Shown here in pieces: positions 1 through 8,072 of a DNA stretch of 64,000 bases. The stretch spans positions 1 to 64,000 of the forward strand of contig CANFOM010000006.1 of NCBI GenBank assembly GCA_947448725.1, read 5' to 3'. Numbering within the stretch: position 1 is the stretch's first letter; each line of letters starts with the position of its first letter. The DNA comes from Bacteroidota bacterium. GTDB lineage: Bacteria; Bacteroidota; Bacteroidia; Chitinophagales; Chitinophagaceae. The position numbers and the translations under genes are program-made. A model generated the notes under the pieces. The model was not told the origin of the DNA. It searched no databases and saw only the letters and a list, made by a program, of their open reading frames with translations.

Positions 1-290
1 AAACGGGTTAAAAGAGGTGAAATATGAGAAAAACAGATCTATTTCAATCTTGTATCCTATTGATTATCAATAAAAGACAACAAGTGGGATGTTACTTTAA
101 ACCCTCATAATCAGGGGGTCCCTGGATCATGCCCAGGTGGGCCCACAGCCGAAAGGCAACATTATCAAGGGTTTATGAAATAATATTCATAAACCCTTTT
201 TGTTTGGGGTAAGTTTGGGCCAGGTTTTGTGATTTTAGTGGGAAAACAGAGGTGAATGGAGGTGAAGGGGTGGAATTGTTGGAACCTGAT
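1..290. repeat. Structured direct repeat, copy 1 (truncated by window start)
   Basis: This aligns over most of its length with a second copy at about 1577-1866. Conserved blocks include TTTCAATCTTGTATCCTATT (42-61) with its flanks, GGGGTC (115-120), TGGGCCCACAGC (138-149), the hairpin at 167-198, and GGTAAGTTT followed by a GTGAAGggtggaattgttgg-like tail. Two stem-loops are visible: CCTGG/CCAGG (121-125 with 133-137) and a 13-bp stem (167-179 with 186-198) followed by a T-run. No coding function is evident. The first gene of the adjacent cassette is annotated as starting inside the tail. The nature of the element is unknown; an integron-like or other cassette boundary is one possibility. Confidence 0.8.
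167..201. terminator. Bidirectional hairpin terminator in repeat copy 1
   Basis: A perfect 13-bp stem, AAGGGTTTATGAA at 167-179 with TTCATAAACCCTT at 186-198, encloses a 6-nt loop and is followed by a short T-run. The same hairpin is present in repeat copy 2 with one change that still pairs as G-U in RNA. Confidence 0.6.
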
Positions 291-705
291 TAAGATTACA
301 TATTTATGTTTGAGTAAGTTGGTATTTTTGCGCATATTGAAATACAGTGTAGTCATATTATTATTTAGCTCCCTAATTGCGCATACATTCTCAAGATCAC
401 TTGTACTTGCTGATTATCTAGTCAATTTGGAATCTTATAAAAAGGCATGTGTTAACAAAGCCAAACCAATGATGCATTGTAATGGCAAGTGTCAAATGCT
501 TAAGAAAATAAAGAAGCAAGAAGGCGAATCAAACACAAATGCACCTGCTCCAAAATTCAATCAGCAAGAATTAATTTTGTCTTCTAAATCATTTTATCCA
601 ACTATCGAAATGTTTAGAACTCAGGAAAATAAATTTTTTTTCGCATTTAAGAGTTCCTTTAATTCAAACTACATGAGTTCTATTTTTCATCCTCCTGGAG
701 TTTAG
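256..705 (+). CDS. Small cysteine-motif membrane protein
   Basis: The protein has 149 residues, with one hydrophobic segment at about 30-52 and then a Cys/His cluster: C65, followed by the motif MHCNGKC giving H74, C75 and C79. It ends in FHPPGV (H145). From general knowledge, small Bacteroidota proteins with a Cys motif near the middle and a PP motif at the C-terminus tend to sit beside TonB receptors and PepSY proteins and are suspected of metal or heme handling. Here the PepSY gene follows 86 bp downstream but no receptor is present. The first 18 codons lie in repeat-derived sequence, so the true start may be the TTG at 310, just before the membrane segment. The function is not established. 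Confidence 0.6.
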   Translation: MEVKGWNCWNLIKITYLCLSKLVFLRILKYSVVILLFSSLIAHTFSRSLVLADYLVNLESYKKACVNKAKPMMHCNGKCQMLKKIKKQEGESNTNAPAPKFNQQELILSSKSFYPTIEMFRTQENKFFFAFKSSFNSNYMSSIFHPPGV

Positions 706-791
706 TTTTTACTAAATATTTTTACTAGAAATTCATTTATAAAATTTAAAATAAATCATGTCATTGATGTTGGCATGTTAATATAATTACT

Positions 792-1532
792 ATGACAAAA
801 GGTAAATGGCAAAAAGTTGTTAGAAAAAGTCATCGCTATTTAGGTCTATTTTTAGGTATACAATTTTTATTTTGGACAATTGGGGGATTATATTTCAGTT
901 GGACCAACATTAAGAATATTAGAGGTGAAGACATTAGAAAAGAAACCACAACAATTAATAAAGAAAAACTTGGAATAAGTTTAAATGGTATTCTAAATGA
1001 GATTAGTAAAAATGACTCGGTATATGTTTTAAAGTCAGTTCAAATTGCTACCATTTTTGATACCCCTCATTATCAAATAACATTCAATAATGGGAAACGT
1101 ATAAAAACAGTATTGGCTAACACATTAAATAATAAAATTAGAATTCCTATAAACAAAAACGAAGCAATAATAATTGCAAAAAATAGTTTGAATGTCAAAT
1201 CAAATCTAAAATCGGTTGAATATATCAATTCTACAAATGGGCATCATGAGTATAGGGAGAAACCTCTACCCGCATTTGCTGTAAGTTTTGATGGTGATGT
1301 AAATACAACCGTTTATGTATCTGCGGAATTAGGTACTGTTCAAACCTATCGAAATAATCAATGGAGAGTTTTTGATTTTTTGTGGATGCTTCATGTCATG
1401 GATTATCAAAACAGAGATAATATTAATAATTGGTTATTACGAATATTTTCAGTTATTGGATTAATCACACTCGCATCTGGATTTTTATTATTTGGATTAA
1501 CTCAAAAATTGCCCAGGAAACATAGCAGTTGA
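792..1532 (+). CDS. PepSY-associated TM helix domain protein
   Basis: The protein has 246 residues. A cytoplasmic basic start with H14 is followed by TM helix 1 at about 16-37, a periplasmic domain, and a second TM helix at about 215-238. The terminal part carries the WMLHVMDYQNRDN stretch typical of PepSY_TM proteins, in which conserved histidines on the helices are thought to bind heme or assist reductive iron release in the inner membrane. It is one-third the size of full siderophore-reductase PepSY_TM proteins, so it is a short version. It follows the cysteine-motif protein in the same direction and both are bracketed by the ~290-bp repeats. The family call is good; the substrate is unknown. 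Confidence 0.75.
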   Translation: MTKGKWQKVVRKSHRYLGLFLGIQFLFWTIGGLYFSWTNIKNIRGEDIRKETTTINKEKLGISLNGILNEISKNDSVYVLKSVQIATIFDTPHYQITFNNGKRIKTVLANTLNNKIRIPINKNEAIIIAKNSLNVKSNLKSVEYINSTNGHHEYREKPLPAFAVSFDGDVNTTVYVSAELGTVQTYRNNQWRVFDFLWMLHVMDYQNRDNINNWLLRIFSVIGLITLASGFLLFGLTQKLPRKHSS

Positions 1533-1545
1533 TTTATCGATTTTT

Positions 1546-1568
1546 CCGGCCAGGTTCCCGGCCAGGTT
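1546..1568. repeat. Tandem 11-bp repeat CCGGCCAGGTT x2
   Basis: CCGGCCAGGTT occurs at 1546-1556 and again at 1558-1568 with one base between. The core GGCCAGGTTTT also occurs at 218-228, before the cassette genes. The motif therefore marks both ends of the 256-1532 cassette. Confidence 0.7.
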
Positions 1569-1576
1569 TTCACCAA

Positions 1577-1870
1577 AAACGTGTTAAAAGAGGTGAAATA
1601 GCAGAAATATAAATCTATTTCAATCTTGTATCCTATTGATTATCAATAAAAGAAAAGGTATGAAATACTACCGAAAATCCTCATAAAATAAATCGGGGTC
1701 TCCCGAGTGCTCGGGATGGGCCCACAGCATAAAATACTGTATTTGAAGGGTTTATGAAGTAAAATTCATAGACCCTTTTTATTTAGGGTAAGTTTCTATA
1801 AAATTTGCCCCAAATTTTGCACCACAACTAGTGGAATAGAAGTGAAGAGTTGGGATAATTGGGGACTAAT
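1577..1870. repeat. Structured direct repeat, copy 2
   Basis: This is the second copy of the element at 1-290, diverged but with the same order of blocks: GTTAAAAGAGGTGAAAT, TTTCAATCTTGTATCCTATT, GGGGTC, a hairpin, TGGGCCCACAGC (1717-1728), the terminator hairpin, and GGTAAGTTT. Its first hairpin has a different sequence (TCCCGAG/CTCGGGA, 1701-1707 with 1710-1716) from copy 1 (CCTGG/CCAGG), so pairing is kept while bases change. This fills most of the 1533-2000 gap; 1871-2000 is AT-rich and shows nothing recognisable. Confidence 0.8.
1746..1780. terminator. Bidirectional hairpin terminator in repeat copy 2
   Basis: AAGGGTTTATGAA (1746-1758) pairs with TTCATAGACCCTT (1765-1777) and runs into T's. 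One position differs from copy 1 and forms a wobble pair. It would end transcription of the upstream cassette. Confidence 0.6.
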
Positions 1871-2000
1871 AAATAGGGGTTAAATAAAATTTAGGCCGGA
1901 AGGTTATTATAAAAATCTTACATTCAAACAAAGAAAATCATTACAATAATTTTAAGGGCATATTTGATATTTTAAAAATTGAAATCAATATAAAAGCAAA

Positions 2001-2633
2001 ATGAATATAACTATAATAGGAGCCTCGGGAGGAATAGGACTAGAAACAGTAAAAAGAGGATTAAATAGAAAACATACAATAACGACCCTTTCTAGATCTA
2101 AAATTGAAATAGAAGAGAATAAATCCTTAAATAGGCTACTTGGTGATGCAACTAACAAAACCGACTTATTAAAGTCAATCCAAAACGCAGAAGCGCTGAT
2201 TGTAACATTAGGGACTGGTAAGAATATGAAACCCACTACCCTATTTTCAGATTTTGCAAGATTAATTGTGGAAATACATAAGGAGAACAAAATAAATATT
2301 CCATTGATTTTTGTTACTGGATTTGGAGCTGGAGAAAGTAAGAATTATGTTCCTTGGTTAGTAAAGATGTTTTTAAAATATCTTTTAAAAGACGTTTACG
2401 CTGACAAAACTAAAATGGAAGAAAATATCACTAATACAGATTTGAATTGGACAGTAGTGAGGCCAGGAAGGTTATTAGACAAGGAATTGACAGAAAAATA
2501 CCGTGTTGAAAATAAATTATTCAAAGGAATTAATATAGGCGGAATTAATAGAGCAGACGTAGCAGACTTTTTAATAAAGCAAGCAGAAAACCAAACACAA
2601 TTAAAAAAATACATTGGACTATCTGAAAAATAG
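2001..2633 (+). CDS. NAD(P)-binding atypical SDR family protein
   Basis: The protein has 210 residues and is a short Rossmann-fold protein of the NAD(P)H-binding (NmrA/atypical SDR) type. The nucleotide loop is visible at residues 5-12 (IIGASGGIG), followed by a beta strand with LLGDATN and the later VVRPGRL segment typical of this group. There is no Ser-Tyr-Lys catalytic triad of classical SDRs, which fits flavin-reductase-like or redox-sensor relatives. No signal peptide is present. It lies downstream of the second repeat copy and 27 bp before the next gene, so the two may be co-transcribed. The substrate cannot be assigned. Confidence 0.75.
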   Translation: MNITIIGASGGIGLETVKRGLNRKHTITTLSRSKIEIEENKSLNRLLGDATNKTDLLKSIQNAEALIVTLGTGKNMKPTTLFSDFARLIVEIHKENKINIPLIFVTGFGAGESKNYVPWLVKMFLKYLLKDVYADKTKMEENITNTDLNWTVVRPGRLLDKELTEKYRVENKLFKGINIGGINRADVADFLIKQAENQTQLKKYIGLSEK

Positions 2634-2655
2634 GATAGAATAAAAACCGAAAAGC

Positions 2656-2680
2656 AAATTATGGAAGTACATCACCACCC
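2656..2680 (+). repeat. 25-bp direct repeat, copy 1
   Basis: AAATT plus the first 20 coding bases of the 2661 gene is repeated identically at 3450-3474. Confidence 0.85.
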
Positions 2681-3449
2681 GCATGTTCCTAATCATTCTA
2701 AACCTTGGAAGGAATATATAATTGAAGGCTTAATGATTTTTGTAGCAGTCACTTTGGGATATGCAGCAGAAAATGTAAGAGAACATTATGTCAATAAACA
2801 TAAAGGAATTATTAGTGTCCAAAATTTATATAAAGATTTAAGAGAGGATTCTCTTAATTATGTAAACAGCATTAAAAATAGAAATTTTCAAGATTCATGT
2901 TTTTTTGTAATTAGTAATTTATTTGATGAGAATAAAATAAAGAATGAAATCCCTACAGTTTATGCTGCCCATTCCAACATCTCTTTGAGAATGCTACCTA
3001 TAATGAATACAATGGCATTAGACCAAATTAAAAGTTCAGGGGCTTTAAATTTTATTGAAGACAATGAATTAAAACAATTAATACAGAGTTATTCAGGTGA
3101 TGAAAATGGTTTAAAACTAAGAGAGCAGCGAGAATTTAGCTTTATAGACAGAATGGTGGACCCAATAACCACTTCAAGATTTGAGTATAACTATTTTCAA
3201 AAAATAGGTAATAGTAACTTCGATATTTTAAATAATAAAATAATTATAAATATTAAAGTTCCTGAAAAATTAAAAATTGTTAAAGAAAATACTTTTGACT
3301 GGGATAATTATTTATCTATTTTGGGTATGCTAAGAACTATCAGAAAGTCAACAGATGAAAGTTATATTATACCAACACAAAAAAAATGTGATAAATTGAT
3401 GTTTTTAGTTAGAAAATATTTAGAAGAAAACAACTCGTTAATAGATTAA
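2661..3449 (+). CDS. Membrane-anchored protein with His-rich start (function unknown)
   Basis: The protein has 262 residues and begins MEVHHHPHVPNHSKPWKEY, then one hydrophobic helix at about 21-38 followed by an AENVREHY segment and a long charged, mostly helical domain. This N-terminal pattern recurs in an uncharacterised Bacteroidota family whose members often stand in tandem. The helix directly after the His-rich start suggests a single-pass inner-membrane protein with the bulk outside the cytoplasm. The first 20 coding bases and 5 bases upstream are repeated exactly at 3450-3474, directly after the stop. No enzymatic motif was recognised. Confidence 0.7.
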   Translation: MEVHHHPHVPNHSKPWKEYIIEGLMIFVAVTLGYAAENVREHYVNKHKGIISVQNLYKDLREDSLNYVNSIKNRNFQDSCFFVISNLFDENKIKNEIPTVYAAHSNISLRMLPIMNTMALDQIKSSGALNFIEDNELKQLIQSYSGDENGLKLREQREFSFIDRMVDPITTSRFEYNYFQKIGNSNFDILNNKIIINIKVPEKLKIVKENTFDWDNYLSILGMLRTIRKSTDESYIIPTQKKCDKLMFLVRKYLEENNSLID

Positions 3450-3474
3450 AAATTATGGAAGTACATCACCACCC
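3450..3474 (+). repeat. 25-bp direct repeat, copy 2
   Basis: Identical to 2656-2680; it contains the start of the truncated reading frame at 3455. Confidence 0.85.
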
Positions 3475-3523
3475 TCCATTAGAGCTATTATTTTTTCCCC
3501 AACTTAAATCCACCAATTTTTGA
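3455..3523 (+). pseudogene. Truncated start of a second copy of the 2661 gene family
   Basis: The frame opens MEVHHHPP, matching the start of the 2661 protein, but then runs into unrelated residues and stops at 3523. The last part overlaps the 3' end of the convergent 3488-5179 gene, so the homologous part ends between about 3475 and 3488. The simplest reading is a tandem paralogue lost by deletion or rearrangement, leaving only its first codons. Confidence 0.6.
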
Positions 3524-5179
3524 TGAATAATTCTTGGCTTCTTTTTTTAAATAATCTCCTACATACCAAATAGTTTCATCATCACTAGGATCAATGGCAG
3601 TTTGGGTATAATCTTCCCATCTAAGTGTATTTGTTTGCGAAGCTTCTCCATTTACAAGTACTACTTCGTTCAAGGTGAGTTTACCTAAAGGATCACCAAG
3701 ATGTCGGCCCGCAAATCTTTGTCCAGGAAAATTATTTTTACCTCCAAACGAATAGCCAATACCAATATTTCCTCTTTTATCAATTGCTGCGCTAGCCATC
3801 CATCTAAAATTACTATCGGGTGCATAGGTTCCTTGTTGGTATAATTGCACAGTGCGATTTTTGTTGACCAAAAACTCATACCATCTTACTCCGCCGCCAC
3901 CTGCTGCAGTGCTAACAGAATGCACTCCAACTATCGATTCCCGATTCCCTATTTTTCTATACACCAACCTAGCCATCAGCTTATCACCTTGTGCATCTAG
4001 ATGTTGTTCGGTTCCAGGTTGAGGTACCGCTTTAGTAAGTTGTCCTCCCCCTAAATAATGATAAGGGGCTACAGGAATTTTGATGGGGCCTTCGATTTTG
4101 GTATTCAAAAAATTATTCCAGTCAACATGGTAATTCCAAATATACACTCCATCATCTTCCAATACATTTTTTAATTGACTTCCGCCAATGGCCAACATAA
4201 TACTAGGCGCACCAACGGGAGGTAATTGTTGACCATCTAAATCGGCATTGATAATAAAATTCACATCCTTAATAATAAACGACTGCTCTTTGGCATCCAA
4301 CCCTTTCAACATTTTATTTCGATCAACTACATAAGCATGTTTTTCAATTACATCATCTCCTGTACTTGTAGTAGTGTAATATCCGTCAGGCCATACAGTG
4401 GGTCTTGGATAATCAGGAAATAATTCACGTTCAAATTCGTATCGATAATAGGAACCCATTGGATCCGGTGAAGTACTAATGGCATAACACATACAAAATT
4501 TTGCTTCCACTGGTGGTGTTGGCGCTGGTGGGCGCTGACCATTCACCGGTGGAATTTCTTTAGTAAGCGGTGGCTGAAATAATTGAACAGCTGCACCAGG
4601 TTGAACTTGAGCTATCCTTTGTTTGGTAGCAGTATCAATATTTCTAGAAATAGCTTTTCTAAAAGTAGGCATTACAATTAGCCATCTGTTAGCCAACTGA
4701 TCATAACGAACCACTGCATCACCGTTGTTCATGTTTTCACAAGGACCACCAAAACCACGAAATACATTACGTGTTTCAACAGGACCGTAAAGTGGACGTC
4801 CTGATTCGGAAAATGTTTTTCCTTTCTTAGAAAAAATAGCCATTCTAGAATTTACAATCTGTACAATATGATCAAGCCCTACAGCCAATGAATTATCTGA
4901 TGGATTACGAAGCGTGGCTGTTCCTTGCGGTCCTACAAAACTTTCTCCCAAGCCATCAAAACTGGCTATTAGTACAGGAGCTTTTTTACTACCCAACAAA
5001 GTTTGTTCTATAGTTGCGCCTGCAGAATTTAGCAATGGTTTATCTGCTACTATAGAAGTTGATTCATCGTGTTTTACTGCTGCATTACTTTTTAATCTTG
5101 CTAAAGAAGGGGTTTGTTGTGCAGCAGCAACTAGAGAAATTAGTATGGCAAAGCCAATCAATGCAAAAAACTTATTCAT
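3488..5179 (-). CDS. Secreted protein of unknown function
   Basis: The protein has 563 residues. A Sec signal peptide covers about 1-20 (MNKFFALIGF...VAAAQQ). The mature part is rich in beta-strand-like segments and aromatic glycine turns (IGIGYSFGG, WYVGDYL), consistent with a beta-propeller or similar all-beta fold, but no named domain was recognised. Conserved-looking stretches include NPSDNSLAVGLDHIVQIVNS and VVRYDQLANRWLIV. It contains few Cys (C148 region and CMCYA). It is convergent with region 1 and lies downstream of the GH30 gene on the same strand with a 48-bp gap, so it may be co-expressed with the glycosidase. Export is well supported; function is not. Confidence 0.65.
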   Translation of the reverse strand: MNKFFALIGFAILISLVAAAQQTPSLARLKSNAAVKHDESTSIVADKPLLNSAGATIEQTLLGSKKAPVLIASFDGLGESFVGPQGTATLRNPSDNSLAVGLDHIVQIVNSRMAIFSKKGKTFSESGRPLYGPVETRNVFRGFGGPCENMNNGDAVVRYDQLANRWLIVMPTFRKAISRNIDTATKQRIAQVQPGAAVQLFQPPLTKEIPPVNGQRPPAPTPPVEAKFCMCYAISTSPDPMGSYYRYEFERELFPDYPRPTVWPDGYYTTTSTGDDVIEKHAYVVDRNKMLKGLDAKEQSFIIKDVNFIINADLDGQQLPPVGAPSIMLAIGGSQLKNVLEDDGVYIWNYHVDWNNFLNTKIEGPIKIPVAPYHYLGGGQLTKAVPQPGTEQHLDAQGDKLMARLVYRKIGNRESIVGVHSVSTAAGGGGVRWYEFLVNKNRTVQLYQQGTYAPDSNFRWMASAAIDKRGNIGIGYSFGGKNNFPGQRFAGRHLGDPLGKLTLNEVVLVNGEASQTNTLRWEDYTQTAIDPSDDETIWYVGDYLKKEAKNYSSKIGGFKLGKK

Positions 5180-5227
5180 GTGCTTAAATTAGAATTATCA
5201 AATGTAAGAGTGTATAAATTATTATTA

Positions 5228-6592
5228 TTACCAAACATAGGTTCCAACTCCGCCTGGCTCTAAAGAGGTACTTGCTCCGCTGCCATAATATTTAATATTG
5301 AACGACGCTACACTGTTACCATCATTTAATACAATTAAAACTATTTTACCCGTTGGGGTTTTAAAAGCTACATTGTATAAATTTCCTACATTAGAACTTC
5401 CTATACGGATGGAACCAACTGGTACAAATTTAGAAGCATGTGCTATTATATAATAAGAGACATTTTTTCGCACTACCATATTATCAATGGTAATAGCTCC
5501 TTGACAAGAAGTACAACCACCTGGCGTATGTGGATTATAGGATTCATCGCTAGCTAAATTCCATTCCAACGCTACTTTACTCCAATTACGCATCGAACCA
5601 ATGACTATATTTTTTACATGCCATTTTAAATCATCTCCAAAATTTCCATTGCCCGACGTCCACTGTTCTGTAAAATATAAGCCTTTATTTGGGAACTCAT
5701 TGTGTACCTGTGATAAAGCACTGATATCACCATAATACAAATGAAAAGCCGAACCTGCAACAAAAGGATTTGCTAAAGCATCTCTTAAAATTGATAATGG
5801 ATATTCTGGCTTATCACAATTATGATCGTAAATAATAATTTTCGTTTTAATACCCGCAACATTAAATGCTGGCCCTAAATAATTTTTAATAAAACTTCCT
5901 TCTTGAGTAGCTGTCATATACATACTCGGATTGTTTCCGTCATGCAATGGTTCATTTTGGGGAGTAATGGCATCAATGATAATACCATTTTGTTTCATTG
6001 CTTGAATATATTTTACAAAATATTGTGCATATACGGGATAATACTGCTGTAACAAACCTCCACCTATAGAAGATTGATTGTCTTTCATCCAAACAGGAGG
6101 CGACCATGGGCTGCCCAAGATTTTTATATTTGGATTGATTGCAATGATTTCTTTTAATAAAGGAATTAAACTAATCGAATCTTGAGCTAGCGTAAAATGA
6201 TCTAAATTAAAATCTGATTGATTGGCTGGAAGATCATCATAAGAAAAAACCGAAGCATCTAAATCCGAAGCGCCAATACTTATTCTTAAATAGTTAATTG
6301 AAATAGAATTTTCATTTTGACCAAATAACTCTTGTAATAAATCCTTTCTTGCAGTAGTACTTAATGTATTAATTACTTGTGCACTACCTCCCGTTAATGT
6401 ATATCCAAACCCTTCAACTTCTTGAAAAAGAGATGCATCATTAACTTCTATATTTGAATAACTGTTACTAGTTGTACCAAACTTTAATTGGGTAGCTTGT
6501 TTTTCTAGCTTTGCCGTTTGATTTGTTTTGGTTAACCAGTAATCAATATTTCCTATTATTGGACTCAATGGAGTTGTAGTAGGTGTCTTCAT
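5228..6592 (-). CDS. GH30 family glucosylceramidase-type glycosidase
   Basis: The 454 residues from the first ATG make a GH30 (beta/alpha)8 enzyme with side beta domain. Retaining catalysis is supported by the acid/base glutamate in ITPQNEP and the nucleophile glutamate in LYFTEQWTSGNG. Other family signatures are LGSPWSPPVWMKDN and the C-terminal VLNDGNS strand. Family activities are beta-glucosylceramidase and related beta-1,6-glucanase or beta-glycosidase. Reading the frame upstream of the ATG to 6685 adds a lipoprotein-like leader, KKAISALFFGLVIFNC, with the Cys codon at 6614-6616, but no ATG/GTG/TTG opens it. The real product is probably an exported lipoprotein whose start is rare or hidden by a homopolymer length error. 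Confidence 0.9.
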   Translation of the reverse strand: MKTPTTTPLSPIIGNIDYWLTKTNQTAKLEKQATQLKFGTTSNSYSNIEVNDASLFQEVEGFGYTLTGGSAQVINTLSTTARKDLLQELFGQNENSISINYLRISIGASDLDASVFSYDDLPANQSDFNLDHFTLAQDSISLIPLLKEIIAINPNIKILGSPWSPPVWMKDNQSSIGGGLLQQYYPVYAQYFVKYIQAMKQNGIIIDAITPQNEPLHDGNNPSMYMTATQEGSFIKNYLGPAFNVAGIKTKIIIYDHNCDKPEYPLSILRDALANPFVAGSAFHLYYGDISALSQVHNEFPNKGLYFTEQWTSGNGNFGDDLKWHVKNIVIGSMRNWSKVALEWNLASDESYNPHTPGGCTSCQGAITIDNMVVRKNVSYYIIAHASKFVPVGSIRIGSSNVGNLYNVAFKTPTGKIVLIVLNDGNSVASFNIKYYGSGASTSLEPGGVGTYVW

Positions 6593-6829
6593 TGCATCAG
6601 TTACCGAAGGAGTGCAATTAAATATAACAAGACCAAAAAATAAGGCTGAAATTGCTTTTTTTATAAAAAATATTTTATCAAATGACTAATGGGTGCTTTG
6701 TGTAATAATATTGAACTACTCATAGCAAGTATTGACACTAAAGTTAATTAAATAAAACAACTAAACAAGCCTTTAGGTTAGGCGCTAAATTTCCTTTATT
6801 TGTTGCAGTTTTAAGTCGAAATTTATAAC

Positions 6830-6849
6830 TTACCCCGGAAAAAGGGTAA
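6830..6849. promoter_or_regulatory. Short inverted repeat before the FG-GAP gene
   Basis: TTACCC (6830-6835) and GGGTAA (6844-6849) are separated by 8 bases, 26 bp before the 6875 start in the divergent GH30/FG-GAP intergenic region. It could be an operator or a leader hairpin; nothing else supports it. Confidence 0.25.
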
Positions 6850-6874
6850 CCTTATTAAAAATCTATTTACCTTA

Positions 6875-8038
6875 ATGTCTAAATTATCATCTATGAAAAT
6901 AGTTATTCAATTTATTGCAGGTATCATCCTATTAGCCATTGTTTTTCCTTTTCATGGATTAGCTCAGCAAAAATTTAGACAACAACTAATTGCTGCTGAA
7001 AGTGCAGAATCGGTGGGCGTTTTTGATGTAAATAATGACGGCCAATTAGATATTGTATCTGGTAGTTATTGGTATGAAGGCCCTGGGTTTTTAAAAAGAC
7101 ACTTTATTGGACAAGGCGTTAGGGTGAGTGAATATTTTGATGATTTTTCGACCATCCCATTGGATGTAAACGGTGATGGTAAAATTGATTTTATTACGGG
7201 AGGTTGGTTTGGTAAAAAATTACAATGGCTAGAAAATCCAGGAAATGAGGATGAATGGAAAACACATGATATTGCTATAACTGGTAATATAGAATGTACA
7301 AGAGCCTGGGATGTTGATGGAGATGGATTTGTGGAGATTGTACCCAACACACCAGGCAGCCCTTTAATTTATTATGCCCTTAAAAGAGATAAAAACAATA
7401 AAGCTACAGGTGAATTTGTTGCTACTAAAGTTGCAGATAGTCAAGGGCATGGTTTGGGATTTGGGGATATCAATGGTGATGGCCATGGAGATTTTATTGT
7501 TTCAAATGGTTGGATGGAAGCACCAAAAGTTAAATCAAATGAAAACTGGAAATTTCATACTGATTTTAATTTAAATGAAGATGCCAGTGTTCCCATTATT
7601 GTTACAGATGTAAACCAAGATGGGCTAAACGATATGATCGTAGGTCATGGTCACTCTTATGGATTGGATTGGTATGAGCAAAAAAATGAAAATGGTATTA
7701 TAAAATTTATTAAACATCCTATTGATCCTTTTCACTCACAATATCATACCATGGAATGGGCCGACATTGATAAGGATGGTAAAATGGAATTAGTTACTGG
7801 CAAACGTTACCGCGCACACAATGGGAAAGATCCGGGCAGCAATGATCCTATGGAACTTTGTTATTTTAAATGGAATGGCGAATCATTTACAAAAAATGTG
7901 ATTAGCGCTGGTCCATTTGGGAAAGGCAAAGGAACGGGCATTTACTTTTCTATTGCTGATTTACTAAATACTGGCCGAAAAGATATTATTGTTGCCGGCA
8001 AAGACGGACTCTATATATTTTTTAATGAAGGTTTGTAA
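6875..8038 (+). CDS. Secreted FG-GAP/VCBS repeat protein
   Basis: The protein has 387 residues, with a signal peptide over about 7-31 if translation starts here; ATG at 6893 is an equally good start. The mature part repeats the Ca-binding FG-GAP signature DVNNDGQLD, DVNGDGKID, DVDGDGFVE, DINGDGHGD, DVNQDGLND and DIDKDGKME, one per blade, giving a seven-bladed propeller. Such propellers bind carbohydrate or form lyase-like catalytic domains in polysaccharide loci; no catalytic residues could be pinned down here. It is divergent from the GH30 gene and convergent with the FGE gene. The propeller call is firm and the role in glycan binding or processing is inferred. Confidence 0.8.
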   Translation: MSKLSSMKIVIQFIAGIILLAIVFPFHGLAQQKFRQQLIAAESAESVGVFDVNNDGQLDIVSGSYWYEGPGFLKRHFIGQGVRVSEYFDDFSTIPLDVNGDGKIDFITGGWFGKKLQWLENPGNEDEWKTHDIAITGNIECTRAWDVDGDGFVEIVPNTPGSPLIYYALKRDKNNKATGEFVATKVADSQGHGLGFGDINGDGHGDFIVSNGWMEAPKVKSNENWKFHTDFNLNEDASVPIIVTDVNQDGLNDMIVGHGHSYGLDWYEQKNENGIIKFIKHPIDPFHSQYHTMEWADIDKDGKMELVTGKRYRAHNGKDPGSNDPMELCYFKWNGESFTKNVISAGPFGKGKGTGIYFSIADLLNTGRKDIIVAGKDGLYIFFNEGL

Positions 8039-8072
8039 GAAATAGACAGTTGATTAAAATTGAGTAATTAAA

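Noticed and set aside
165..356. 63-residue minus-strand open frame across repeat copy 1
   Set aside because: It reads through the terminator hairpin and repeat tail, and copy 2 does not keep it open.
1..1870. CRISPR array or true integron attC array
   Set aside because: Only two long diverged copies are present, without spacers of regular length, cas genes, an integrase or convincing attC core sites; kept as an unclassified structured repeat.
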